DNA of 64,000 nt from Defluviibacillus sp043739385 (GTDB taxonomy: Bacteria; Pseudomonadota; Gammaproteobacteria; Burkholderiales; Burkholderiaceae_C). Under the pieces are notes generated by a model that saw only the letters and a program-made list of their open reading frames with translations, had not been told where the DNA came from and made no database searches. Below are positions 34,861 to 44,137 of the stretch, in pieces (position 1 is the first letter of the stretch; each line of letters starts with the position of its first letter). A program made the position numbers and the translations under genes. The stretch is from the NCBI GenBank assembly GCA_043739385.1, contig JAYUED010000027.1:1-64000 (forward strand), read 5' to 3'.

Positions 34861-35907
34861 ATGCTCACCCTCTACAACTCTACTCACTCCCAACACGCTG
34901 CTCAGTTCGAGATATTCCGTGGCGACAAAGTCCCTGCGTTCGAGAAGCCAGAGCGGGCCAATTGGGTAGCTGAGCGACTTGTTGCACGAGGGCACACACT
35001 CCTGACGCCTGGTGTAGATGCGATGGTCGTGATGCACCAAGTCCATACCCCGCGTTATTTGAGCTTTCTGCAAACCGCCTGGAAGCAGTGGGTGGCACTT
35101 GATCCGGCCAACGCTTTCCGTGAGGCGTTCCCCTCTGTCTGGCCGGTGCGTAGTTTGCGTAGCGATATCGAGCCCACTAACTTCACTGGCAAACTTGGCC
35201 TGTATTCGATGGACAACGGCGCGCCGATTTTGACGGGTACGTGGGAAGCTGTGAAGGGGGGAGCGGATGCGGCACACGCTGCGGCTCTAGCAGTGTCTCG
35301 CGGGGATGCCAAGTCGGCCTTTTGTCTTTCGCGCCCACCTGGGCATCATGCTGGGGCAGACTTTATGGGCGGGTATTGCTTTGTCAATAACGCCGCTGTA
35401 GCCGCGCAAACGCTGGTGAATCAGGGCGCCCAGCGTGTGGCTTTGCTGGACGTGGATTACCATCATGGCAATGGTACGCAAAGCATTTTTTACGAGCGAT
35501 CTGATGTGCTGTTCATCAGTATTCATGGCGACCCACTTACCGAGTACCCGTTTTATCTCGGTCATGCGGATGAAGTCGGTGCGGGTGTGGGCACAGGGTT
35601 CAATCTGAATTTGCCACTTCCCGCTGGCAGCTCTGTGGTGGCTTGGTTTGAGGCGCTTGAAACCGCTTGCACCCGTATTGCCATGCACCAAACCGATGCA
35701 CTGGTGGTGTCGCTGGGCTTGGACACGTTCGCAGATGACCCGATTTCCAGCTTTTCACTGCGCGCTGAAGATTTCACGCGTTTGGGCCAGCGCCTCGCGG
35801 CATTAGGCTTACCCACAGTGTTTGTATTTGAAGGTGGCTACGCGACAGCGGAATTGGCTGTGAACACTGTGAATGTTTTTGAAGGCTTTGAAGGTACTTT
35901 TGTCTAG
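34861..35907 (+). CDS. Acetylpolyamine amidohydrolase (histone-deacetylase family)
   Basis: This 348-residue zinc hydrolase of the HDAC superfamily most resembles bacterial acetylpolyamine amidohydrolase, which removes acetyl groups from acetylputrescine and related polyamines. The key residues keep a constant offset of four from my recollection of the Mycoplana enzyme: H162/H163 in RPPGHHAG, zinc ligands D199 and H201 in DVDYHHGNGTQ, D288 in LGLDTF and catalytic Y327 in EGGY. GGYCFVNNAAVAAQ is family-typical. Other HDAC-like deacetylases remain possible. It is monocistronic here. Confidence 0.9.
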   Translation: MLTLYNSTHSQHAAQFEIFRGDKVPAFEKPERANWVAERLVARGHTLLTPGVDAMVVMHQVHTPRYLSFLQTAWKQWVALDPANAFREAFPSVWPVRSLRSDIEPTNFTGKLGLYSMDNGAPILTGTWEAVKGGADAAHAAALAVSRGDAKSAFCLSRPPGHHAGADFMGGYCFVNNAAVAAQTLVNQGAQRVALLDVDYHHGNGTQSIFYERSDVLFISIHGDPLTEYPFYLGHADEVGAGVGTGFNLNLPLPAGSSVVAWFEALETACTRIAMHQTDALVVSLGLDTFADDPISSFSLRAEDFTRLGQRLAALGLPTVFVFEGGYATAELAVNTVNVFEGFEGTFV

Positions 35908-35997
35908 TGCAAAAGGGTTAAAAGCAGCTTGGTTCAGCCCTTGCTTGTGGATGTTCGCACTGATATGCATGAAGTAGTGCAAAGTCATGATTAACTT

Positions 35998-36026
35998 TTT
36001 ACGCCGCACTTCATGCGGGCTATAGT
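35998..36026 (+). promoter_or_regulatory. Putative sigma-70 promoter of bdhA-adc
   Basis: TTTACG (35998-36003) and TATAGT (36021-36026) are 17 bases apart, about 50 bases before the bdhA start. The spacer contains the right arm of a 9-bp inverted repeat, GCATGAAGT (35967-35975) with ACTTCATGC (36008-36016), which could bind a repressor. Confidence 0.45.
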
Positions 36027-36077
36027 TTCCCTACCTAAGTCAACGTGTCCACTCTTTTTAACCACAGGAATTTACCC

Positions 36078-36848
36078 ATGCTTAACGGAAAAACTGCCCT
36101 CGTCACCGGCTCCACCAGTGGTATTGGTTTGGGCATCGCCCTCCAACTCGCCAAGCAGGGCGCAAATATTATTCTGAATGGTTTTGGCGACCACGCCGGC
36201 CCCAAGGCTGACGTTGAGGCGCTGGGCGTCAAGGTGGGTTATAGCGGTGCGGACATGAGCAAGCCCGCTGAGATTGCCGCGATGATCGACTACGCTAACG
36301 CCGAGTTTGGTGGTGTGGATATTTTGGTCAACAACGCTGGCATCCAGTATGTCGCGCCGATTGAAGAGTTTCCAATTGAGAAGTGGGACTCCATCATCGC
36401 GATCAACCTGAGCGCTGCCTTTCACGCCACGCGTTTGGTGATTCCCGGTATGCGTGCGAAGAACTGGGGCCGCGTTATCAGCATTGCCTCAGCACATGGT
36501 TTGGTCGGATCGGCCAATAAGGTGGCTTATGTTGCCGCCAAGCACGGTATCGTGGGAATGACCAAAGTGGTTGCGCTGGAAACTGCGACTACTGGTGTTA
36601 CTGTGAACGCGATTTGCCCTGGCTGGGTACTCACGCCCTTGGTGCAAAAGCAAATTGATGATCGTTCTGCTAACGAGAAAATTACCGTTGAGCAGGCTAC
36701 CAAAGAGCTGTTGGGCGAAAAAGAGCCGTCACTTCAATTCACCACGCCAGAGCAACTGGGCGGGTTAGCTGTGTTCATGTGTTCGCCCGCTGCTGACAAC
36801 ATTCGCGGCGTTGCCTGGGCGGCTGACGGCGGCTGGACGGCGCAGTAA
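36078..36848 (+). CDS. bdhA: 3-hydroxybutyrate dehydrogenase
   Basis: This short-chain dehydrogenase interconverts 3-hydroxybutyrate and acetoacetate with NAD. The 256-residue protein starts at ATG 36078 and has the cofactor motif TGSTSGIG at 10-17, NNAGIQYV, the catalytic serine in SIASAHG and YVAAK with the catalytic Tyr/Lys pair. AHGLVGS and the C-terminal GVAWAADGGWTAQ are typical of the hydroxybutyrate group. The acetoacetate decarboxylase gene follows after 19 bases. Together they suggest the use or disposal of polyhydroxybutyrate-derived acetoacetate. Confidence 0.92.
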   Translation: MLNGKTALVTGSTSGIGLGIALQLAKQGANIILNGFGDHAGPKADVEALGVKVGYSGADMSKPAEIAAMIDYANAEFGGVDILVNNAGIQYVAPIEEFPIEKWDSIIAINLSAAFHATRLVIPGMRAKNWGRVISIASAHGLVGSANKVAYVAAKHGIVGMTKVVALETATTGVTVNAICPGWVLTPLVQKQIDDRSANEKITVEQATKELLGEKEPSLQFTTPEQLGGLAVFMCSPAADNIRGVAWAADGGWTAQ

Positions 36849-36867
36849 ATCGAGCGGAGGACTACCG

Positions 36868-37611
36868 ATGAATATTGCAGACGTGCGCGCCAAGGCTTTT
36901 GCCATGCCGCTGACCAATCCCTCCTATCCACCGCCACCGTACCGCTTTTACAACCGCGAATACATCGTCATTGCTTACCGCACCGACATGGATGCTTTGC
37001 GGGCGGTAGTGCCTGAACCGTTGGAAGTCATCGACCCCATCGTCAAGTACGAATTCATTCGTATGCCAGACTCCACTGGGTTTGGCGACTACACGGAATC
37101 AGGCCAGGTTATTCCCGTGCATTACCAGGGCAGGCCCGGCGGCTATGTGCATTCGATGTACTTGGACGACGACGCGCCGATTGCCGGTGGCCGTGAGATT
37201 TGGGGTTTCCCTAAAAAGCTTGCGAACCCCAAAATTTCACACGAGGGTGAGGTAATTGTCGGGACGCTGGACTGCGGCAGTTTGCGCTGTGCCGTGGGAA
37301 CCATGGGCTATAAGCACAAAATTGCGGACAGCCAAGCGATACAGAAATCACTGCTCGAACCCAGCTATCTGCTAAAAATCATCCCGCATGTGGACGGTTC
37401 ACCACGTGTTCTCGAGCTGGTGCGCTATTACTTGGAAGACGTACAGGTCAAAGGCGCATGGACGGGGCCAGCGGCATTGGAGCTGTTCCAGCACGTCACT
37501 GTTGACGTGGCCAAACTGCCGGTACTGGAGGTGATTTCAGCCACGCATTTTGTAGCTGATTTGACGCTGGGGCTGGGCGAAGTGGTGCATGACTACCTTG
37601 CTGTGCCTTAA
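36868..37611 (+). CDS. adc: Acetoacetate decarboxylase
   Basis: It converts acetoacetate to acetone and CO2 through a lysine Schiff base. The 247-residue protein starts at ATG 36868, with GCGGAGGA as a good ribosome binding site. The active-site region EIWGFPKKLANP contains the lysine pair K116/K117, and YNREY and VPEPLEV match the family. Coupling to bdhA indicates that acetoacetate is the shared metabolite. The gene ends 16 bases before the convergent aminotransferase gene. Confidence 0.93.
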   Translation: MNIADVRAKAFAMPLTNPSYPPPPYRFYNREYIVIAYRTDMDALRAVVPEPLEVIDPIVKYEFIRMPDSTGFGDYTESGQVIPVHYQGRPGGYVHSMYLDDDAPIAGGREIWGFPKKLANPKISHEGEVIVGTLDCGSLRCAVGTMGYKHKIADSQAIQKSLLEPSYLLKIIPHVDGSPRVLELVRYYLEDVQVKGAWTGPAALELFQHVTVDVAKLPVLEVISATHFVADLTLGLGEVVHDYLAVP

Positions 37612-37626
37612 AAAGGTCTGACTCGT

Positions 37627-38820
37627 CTACAGCTTTGCCAAACGCGCCAGCGCAAGCTGGAGCGTTTCGTTTTTTTTGGCAAAGCAAAAGCGCATCACAT
37701 GCTGATCAAATCCGTTGCCGTAAAACGCGGACAACGGAATCGCTGCTACACCGATTTCACGCGTCAGCCATTGGCAGAAGTCGGCTTCTGGCAGATGACG
37801 CTCGGCCACTTTGAGCTCAGAAATATCAACGCATTGAAAGTAACTGCCTGTGCTGGGCAGTAACTTGAACGAGGTGTTGGCCAAGCCCGCACGGAACAGA
37901 TCGCGTTTGCGCTGGTAGAACACCGGTAACTCAAGATGCGGTTGCGGGTTCGCCATGAACTTGGCCAGCGCGTACTGTACGGGCGTGTTTACCGTGAACA
38001 CGTTGAACTGGTGGACTTTACGGAACTCGGCCATCAGTGTGGCGGGCGCGGCGACGTAGCCCACCTTCCAGCCTGTCACATGGTAAGTTTTACCAAAACT
38101 ACTGACGAGGAAGGCCCGGGCAGCCAAGCCAGGGAAGCGGGCTGCGCTTTGGTGCAATGCCCCGTCAAACACCATGTGTTCGTACACCTCATCGCTGATG
38201 AGTAGGATGTTAGTGGGTGCCAACAGCGCTTGTAAGGTCAACATGTCCGCCTCACTCCATACCGTAGCGCTGGGGTTGTGAGGGCTGTTGATAACTATGG
38301 CGCGGGTGCGTGGGGTGATGGCGGCACTTATTTTGTCAAAGTCAGGGCGGAAGGTGCCAGGTGTGAGTGGCACGCGCACTACGGTACCGCCCGCCAGCTC
38401 AATGTTAGGCACATAACTGTCGTAGCACGGCTCCAGCACGATCACCTCGTCACCCGGATGCACGATGGCCAAGATGACTGTGATGATGGCCTGTGTCGCT
38501 CCGGCCGTGATGGTTATTTCGCTAGCAGCGTTGTACTGGTAACCATACATTGCTTCTATTTTTGTAGCAACTGCTTCACGCAGCACAAGCACGCCGGGCA
38601 TGGGCGGGTACTGGTTTAGGCCGTCTTGCATGGCTTGCGTCACAGCGTTGACCAGGGCTGGATCGCAATTAAAGTCGGGGAAACCTTGGCCCAGATTGAC
38701 GGCGCCAGTCTCAGCGGCCAACCCGGACATCACTGTAAAGATTGTGGTTCCGACGGCTGGGAGTTTGGTCGTGAGCACGGGCGTGCGGGGGAGCATATTT
38801 GAGGTTTCCATCATTTTCAT
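37627..38820 (-). CDS. PLP-dependent class I aminotransferase (YbdL/methionine aminotransferase-like)
   Basis: This 397-residue fold-type I aminotransferase has VNLGQGFPDF, YPPMPGVLVLREA, NSPHNPSATVW, ISDEVYEHMVF and the PLP lysine K244 in SSFGKTYHVTGWKVGY. It most resembles YbdL-type enzymes, which prefer methionine and aromatic amino acids, and kynurenine aminotransferase-like proteins. The exact substrate cannot be set from sequence. Its start overlaps the stop of the CysB-like regulator by four bases, so a link to sulfur amino acid metabolism is plausible. Confidence 0.9.
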   Translation of the reverse strand: MKMMETSNMLPRTPVLTTKLPAVGTTIFTVMSGLAAETGAVNLGQGFPDFNCDPALVNAVTQAMQDGLNQYPPMPGVLVLREAVATKIEAMYGYQYNAASEITITAGATQAIITVILAIVHPGDEVIVLEPCYDSYVPNIELAGGTVVRVPLTPGTFRPDFDKISAAITPRTRAIVINSPHNPSATVWSEADMLTLQALLAPTNILLISDEVYEHMVFDGALHQSAARFPGLAARAFLVSSFGKTYHVTGWKVGYVAAPATLMAEFRKVHQFNVFTVNTPVQYALAKFMANPQPHLELPVFYQRKRDLFRAGLANTSFKLLPSTGSYFQCVDISELKVAERHLPEADFCQWLTREIGVAAIPLSAFYGNGFDQHVMRFCFAKKNETLQLALARLAKL

Positions 38821-39761
38821 AAGCCGTAGTCGTGGGTCGTGCCAGCGAGTGCTGTGGCAATCAGTTTGCGGTCCAGCCGATCGCTCAACAGTTCGGCAAA
38901 TTTGAAGACAAAGTTACGTAAGTAGGCACTGCGCTTGAAGGCGACGCGGGCAATATTTTGGCCAAACAAATGGCCCACGGGGCGTACCACTAAATCACTG
39001 TTGCTACCGTCTTCACGCACGGCCATCTCGGCGACGATGCCCACACCTAGGCCTAGGCGCACGTAGGTTTTGATCACATCCGAGTCAATAGCTTCCAGCG
39101 CGATGCGGGGTGCGAGCTTTTTGGAGGCAAAGGCGGCGTCAATGCGGGTGCGGCCTGTGAAGGATGGGTGGTATGTGATAAGCGGCTCTTGCGCAAGCTC
39201 TTCAAGCGTGACTCGCTCCTTTTTCGAGAGCGGATGACCCTGCTGCATCACCAACACATGCTGCCATTCATAGCAGGGTAGGGTGACAAGCTCGGGGAAG
39301 TCAGAGAGCGATTCTGTGGCAATGCCAATCTCAGCGACTTCGTCAATCAACATCCGCGCTACTTCACGGGGTGAGCCTTGGTGCAGGCTGACGTTCACCT
39401 TGGGGTAGGCTTCACGCAGTCGAGCTACAGGAATAGGCAGCACATAGCGTGCTTGCGTGTGTGTGGTTGCAATGCTGAGCGTGCCGCTGTCTTGCGCGCT
39501 GAACTGTTCGCCAATGCGCTTCAAATTGCCCAGCTCGCGCATGATGACTTCGATGCTTTGCAGCACATGCTGCCCGGGCTCGGTTACGCGCTTGAGTCGT
39601 TTGCCATGACGCGAGAAAATTTCTACGCCCAGTTCTTCTTCCAGCTCAATGATGGCTTTGGACACGCCGGGCTGTGACGTGTGCAGCGCTTTGGCCGCCT
39701 CAGTGAGATTGAGGTTGCGCCGAACGGCTTCCTGGACGAAGCGAAATTGGTGAAGATTCAT
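38817..39761 (-). CDS. cysB: CysB-family LysR transcriptional regulator
   Basis: This 314-residue LysR regulator has an N-terminal winged helix-turn-helix (MNLHQFRFVQEAVRR … AAKALHTSQPGVSKAI) and an effector-binding domain like CysB/Cbl (TTHTQARYVLP, SDVIKTYVRLGLGVGIVAEMA). CysB activates sulfate assimilation in response to O-acetylserine or N-acetylserine. Which of CysB or its paralogues this is cannot be decided, as no cys genes lie beside it. It is translated with the downstream aminotransferase. Confidence 0.88.
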   Translation of the reverse strand: MNLHQFRFVQEAVRRNLNLTEAAKALHTSQPGVSKAIIELEEELGVEIFSRHGKRLKRVTEPGQHVLQSIEVIMRELGNLKRIGEQFSAQDSGTLSIATTHTQARYVLPIPVARLREAYPKVNVSLHQGSPREVARMLIDEVAEIGIATESLSDFPELVTLPCYEWQHVLVMQQGHPLSKKERVTLEELAQEPLITYHPSFTGRTRIDAAFASKKLAPRIALEAIDSDVIKTYVRLGLGVGIVAEMAVREDGSNSDLVVRPVGHLFGQNIARVAFKRSAYLRNFVFKFAELLSDRLDRKLIATALAGTTHDYGL

Positions 39762-39835
39762 AGCAAATTTATACAGATAATGCGTTTTATTATGCCGTGA
39801 ATGCCTTTGAACCAGTATCTCAATCCTTCAATCCT

Positions 39836-40927
39836 TTAATGCTTTGTGCCATGTTTGTGGCGATGGTGGGCATCAGGGGTGTGCGCATGGGTATGACGCA
39901 GTGTGACGTGTTCGTGTGGATGGCTGTGCTGGGTGCCCGGTGGCATGGGGTTTGAAGGGAAATGGGAGTGGTCATGGTCATGGTGTGGATCATCGCCATG
40001 CACGTGAGTGTGGGTATGGGCCATAGCTGTATGGTTGTGCGGGTGAGCGTGGCGCTCGGTCAGGTGCAGCCATACGCCCAAGGCCATTAGGCCACCGGCC
40101 AGCAACAGGCGTTGGCTCAAGGTTTCACCCAGTACCAGCGTTGCCAGCAATGCACCAAAAAACGGTGCCACGGCAAAGTAAGCGCCAGTCCTCGCCGTGC
40201 CCAGGTCCCGCAGCGCCACCACGAACAGCACCAAGCTCACGCCATAGCTGGCAAAACCCAGTACACCAGCACTCAGGATGGTGAACGGGCTAGGCCACTC
40301 CGCCCCCGCCACCAGTGCTAATACCAAGTTGGCCGTACCTGCCACGCCTCCTTTGACCATGGCGATGTAGCTCGCGTCTGTAAGCGACACCTTGCGCGTC
40401 AGATTGTTGTCAATGCCCCAAGCCAGGCAAGCAGCTAGAACTGCGGTTGTGGGCCAAAGTGCTGCTGCATGAATTGTTCCTGTGCCTGGCCAGCTCAGCA
40501 CCACGGCGCCCGCCAAAATCGCTGCCATACCCAATGCAATCCGGGCATCAAAGTTTTCACGGAATACAAACCATGCGAGCAAGGCCGTGAACACGCTTTC
40601 CGCGTTTAGCAGCAAAGACGCGTTGGCCGCAGGCAAGTTCGCCAGACCCCACATCAGGCAAGTGGGCCCCACCACACCGCCAAACGCCGTCGCACCTAAC
40701 AGCCATTTGAGTTCAGACTGAGCCATCTGGGGGCGGTGAAGCCCGCGCAAGCCGCGCCACAGTGCCAACCCCAGACCTGATCCTAGGTACAACAGTGCGG
40801 CCAACATCCAGGGGCTGGTGTGTGCAAGCAGGACTTTGGCCAGCGGGGTGGCTGCCCCAAACAGCACGGCGGCGAGCAGGGCTGGCATCACTCCGGGTGA
40901 GCGTAAGTGGATATTTTTGAAGTTCAT
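39836..40927 (-). CDS. EamA/DMT-family permease with His-rich C-terminal tail
   Basis: A ten-helix drug/metabolite transporter (two EamA repeats, about residues 12-290) is followed by a cytosolic or periplasmic tail of about 75 residues in which histidine dominates (many HTH, HDH and HPH motifs). The tail is not a normal part of EamA proteins and probably binds metals such as zinc, nickel or cobalt. It lies 21 bases after the end of czcA in the same direction, so it may belong to the metal-efflux operon. The transported solute is unknown. Confidence 0.85.
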   Translation of the reverse strand: MNFKNIHLRSPGVMPALLAAVLFGAATPLAKVLLAHTSPWMLAALLYLGSGLGLALWRGLRGLHRPQMAQSELKWLLGATAFGGVVGPTCLMWGLANLPAANASLLLNAESVFTALLAWFVFRENFDARIALGMAAILAGAVVLSWPGTGTIHAAALWPTTAVLAACLAWGIDNNLTRKVSLTDASYIAMVKGGVAGTANLVLALVAGAEWPSPFTILSAGVLGFASYGVSLVLFVVALRDLGTARTGAYFAVAPFFGALLATLVLGETLSQRLLLAGGLMALGVWLHLTERHAHPHNHTAMAHTHTHVHGDDPHHDHDHSHFPSNPMPPGTQHSHPHEHVTLRHTHAHTPDAHHRHKHGTKH

Positions 40928-40948
40928 TGAGGGTATTTTCAGGTTTTT

Positions 40949-43900
40949 CTAGCCGTTTGACACCTGATCCGGTTGCAGATACGGTGGCACATCAGATTTG
41001 TGCATTAGTCGGTAGAGCAAAGGTAGCACCAGCAGTGTGAGTAGGGTGGACGATAGGATTCCGCCAATAACCACTGTGGCCAAAGGTCGTTGCACCTCTG
41101 CCCCAGTGCCGGTTGCAATCGCCATGGGAATGAACCCTAAAGACGCGACCAATGCTGTCATAAGCACCGGGCGAAGGCGGGTCAACGCCCCTTCATGAAT
41201 GGCCTGATCCAAGGGCATCCCTTCTTCGCGAAGGCTACGGATGTAGGTCACCATCACCAGACCGTTGAGCACGGCCACACCGCAAAGCGCGATGAAGCCA
41301 ATGCCAGCAGAAATGGACAGTGGAATGTCGCGCAGCCACAGAGTGAAGACACCACCCGTCAGCGCGAAGGGGATACCCGTGAAGACCAGCAGACCGTCTT
41401 TGACGTTGCCGAACATCACGAACAGCAATACGAAGACCAGCAGTAATGCCACAGGCACTACGATCTGAAGCCGTTTTTTGGCAGACTGCAACTGCTCAAA
41501 CGTGCCGCCCCAGGTTGTCCAGTACCCAGTGGGCACCTTGACTTGGGTGGCGAGTTTTTCCTGGGCTTCAGCCACAAAAGAGCCAATATCGCGTTCACGC
41601 ACATTCGCCGTTATCACCACGCGGCGCTTGCCGTTTTCGCGGCTGATCTGGTTCGGGCCGGGTGCCACGTCCAGGGTGGCGACATCGCCCAAGCGCACAT
41701 AGGCCGCTGGGTGCGATGCTGTTACTGCGTTAACGTCTGTCGCGGGCAATTTAATCGGAATTCGTTGGATTGCTTCGGTATCTGTACGTAACGTCTCAGG
41801 CAAACGCACCACCACTTTGAAGCGCCTGTCACCCTGGAACAGCAGACCCGCATCGCGCCCACCCACAGCGATAGACAAGGCGTCTTGCACATCGTTCACG
41901 TTCAAGCCCAGCCGTGCAATCTTGGCGCGGTCGATGTTGACGGTCAGCATGGGCAGTCCGGTGGTTTGTTCCACCTTGACATCTTTGGCTCCGTTGATAC
42001 CTGTCAGGACTTGCGCAATTTGCGCTGCTGTTGCGTTCATCATGTCCATGTCGTCACCGAACACTTTGACCGCGACATCGCTGCGCACACCGGATATGAG
42101 TTCATTGAAGCGCATCTGGATAGGTTGCGTGAACTCATAGTTGTTACCGGGTAATTTTTCTACCGCTTCCTGTATCGCTACGACCAAGTCTGCCTTGCTG
42201 CGCTTTGGGTTGGGCCATTCCGACTGTGGTTTGAGGATGATGAAGTTGTCGGCTACGTTTGGCGGCATCGGATCGGTTGCAACCTCTGCCGTACCGATCT
42301 TGGCAAAAATTTTATCAACCTCGGGAAAGGCTTTTACCGTGCGTTCCAGTTGGTATTGCATCTCAATCGCTTGGGTCAGGCTGGTGCCTGGAATACGCAG
42401 AGCGTGCAGCGCAATATCCCCTTCATTCAAGCTGGGGATGAACTCGCTGCCCATTCGGCTTGCCAAAAGTCCGCTTAGCACTACGGAAACCAGGGCCGCA
42501 GTCATCACTACCGATTTGTTCACAAAGGCCCAGCGCAATACAGGGCTGTAGCCTGCTTTGGCCAAAAGCATCAAGCGGTTCTCTTTCTCGTCCACCTTTT
42601 TACCAATGAACAAGGCAATGGCAGCAGGAATGAACGTCACCGACAGAATCATGGCTCCGATCAACGCGACCACTACCGTAAACGCCATCGGATGGAACAT
42701 CTTGCCTTCCACTCCAGTTAGCGCAAATACAGGCAGATACACCACCATGATGATGAGTTGGCCAAAAATCAATGGACGGCGGGCTTCTTGGGCGGCTGCA
42801 AATACTTCTTGAAACCGCTCTTCGCGAGTTAACAAACGCCCGGCCTTTGACTGCGCATGTGCGAGCCGGCGCACGCAGTTTTCGACAATCACCACCGCGC
42901 CGTCGATGATGATGCCGAAGTCTAGCGCCCCCAGACTCATCAGGTTAGCGCTGACTTTGTTGCTGACCATGCCGGTGAAGGTAAACAACATCGCTAGCGG
43001 GATGACCATGGCGGTGATGAGTGCAGCGCGCATATTGCCCAAAAAGAGAAACAAAATGGCGATGACCAGCAGTGCACCCTCAATCAGGTTTTTCTTGACG
43101 GTGTTGATCGCCTTGTCCACCAGCACGGTACGGTTGTAAACCGGCTGAGCAATCACCCCTTGGGGCAAGGAGCTGCTGATTTCGGCCATTTTTTTGTCCA
43201 CTGCCTGAGAGACTGTGCGGCTGTTTTCGCCAATCAGCATGAAGACGGTACCCAGCACTACTTCGCGCCCGTTTTCGGTGGCGGCACCAGTACGTAATTC
43301 CTTACCCATCACCACCTCGGCCACGTCCTTGATTTTGACGGGAACGCCTTGGGGCGCGACGATCACGATGTTTCCAATGTCTTCCAGGCTGGCAACTTGT
43401 CCTGGCGCACGGATCAAGTACTGCTCGCCTCGCTTCTCGATATAGCCTGCACCCATGTTGGCGTTGTTGCGTTCAAGGGCATTCACCAAATCAGACAGGG
43501 CTAAGCCATGTGCCATGAGGCGGTTGGGGTAAGGGGCCACCTGGAACTCTTTGGCATAGCCGCCGACGGTGTTGATTTCCGTCACGCCCGGCACGTTGCG
43601 CAATTGCGGTTTGATGATCCAATCTTGAATTTCCCGTAGATCAGTGGGGGTGTAGGGGCTGCCATCGGGTTTGAGCGCCCCCTCTTTGGACTCGACTGTC
43701 CACATGTAGATTTCTCCCAGACCGGTCGAGATTGGCCCCATACTGGGTATTGCGCTGGGCGGCAGTTTCTCTTTTGCCTCTTGAATGCGTTCGTTGACAA
43801 GCTGTCGCGCAAAGTAAAGGTTTGTGCCCTCTTCAAAAATTACTGTGACCTGCGACAAGCCGTAGCGCGAAATGGAGCGTGTCTCCGACAGCTTGGGCAA

Positions 43901-44125
43901 GCCCGCCATCAGCGTTTCAATCGGGTAGGTGATGCGTTGCTCTGCCTCTAAGGGTGAATAGCCCGGCGCACTGGTATTGACCTGTACCTGAACGTTGGTG
44001 ATGTCGGGCACTGCATCGATCGGCAAGCGTTGGTAGCTGTAAATACCCCAGCCGATCATGCCCAGCACTGCGAGCATCACCACCCAGCGCTGTGCAATGG
44101 CAAAGCGAATCAGTGTTTCAAACAT
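40949..44125 (-). CDS. czcA: Heavy-metal efflux RND pump, CzcA family
   Basis: This 1058-residue inner-membrane proton antiporter exports divalent metals through a CzcB-CzcC channel. The proton-relay motif in the fourth membrane helix reads DFGIIIDGAVVIVEN with D402, D408 and E415, the same residues and numbers I recall for CzcA of Cupriavidus. This DFG/DGA form is typical of Co/Zn/Cd pumps, while Cu/Ag pumps differ. It follows czcB after 12 bases. Exact metal preference is inferred, not shown. Confidence 0.95.
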   Translation of the reverse strand: MFETLIRFAIAQRWVVMLAVLGMIGWGIYSYQRLPIDAVPDITNVQVQVNTSAPGYSPLEAEQRITYPIETLMAGLPKLSETRSISRYGLSQVTVIFEEGTNLYFARQLVNERIQEAKEKLPPSAIPSMGPISTGLGEIYMWTVESKEGALKPDGSPYTPTDLREIQDWIIKPQLRNVPGVTEINTVGGYAKEFQVAPYPNRLMAHGLALSDLVNALERNNANMGAGYIEKRGEQYLIRAPGQVASLEDIGNIVIVAPQGVPVKIKDVAEVVMGKELRTGAATENGREVVLGTVFMLIGENSRTVSQAVDKKMAEISSSLPQGVIAQPVYNRTVLVDKAINTVKKNLIEGALLVIAILFLFLGNMRAALITAMVIPLAMLFTFTGMVSNKVSANLMSLGALDFGIIIDGAVVIVENCVRRLAHAQSKAGRLLTREERFQEVFAAAQEARRPLIFGQLIIMVVYLPVFALTGVEGKMFHPMAFTVVVALIGAMILSVTFIPAAIALFIGKKVDEKENRLMLLAKAGYSPVLRWAFVNKSVVMTAALVSVVLSGLLASRMGSEFIPSLNEGDIALHALRIPGTSLTQAIEMQYQLERTVKAFPEVDKIFAKIGTAEVATDPMPPNVADNFIILKPQSEWPNPKRSKADLVVAIQEAVEKLPGNNYEFTQPIQMRFNELISGVRSDVAVKVFGDDMDMMNATAAQIAQVLTGINGAKDVKVEQTTGLPMLTVNIDRAKIARLGLNVNDVQDALSIAVGGRDAGLLFQGDRRFKVVVRLPETLRTDTEAIQRIPIKLPATDVNAVTASHPAAYVRLGDVATLDVAPGPNQISRENGKRRVVITANVRERDIGSFVAEAQEKLATQVKVPTGYWTTWGGTFEQLQSAKKRLQIVVPVALLLVFVLLFVMFGNVKDGLLVFTGIPFALTGGVFTLWLRDIPLSISAGIGFIALCGVAVLNGLVMVTYIRSLREEGMPLDQAIHEGALTRLRPVLMTALVASLGFIPMAIATGTGAEVQRPLATVVIGGILSSTLLTLLVLPLLYRLMHKSDVPPYLQPDQVSNG

Positions 44126-44137
44126 GATGAGCCCTCC

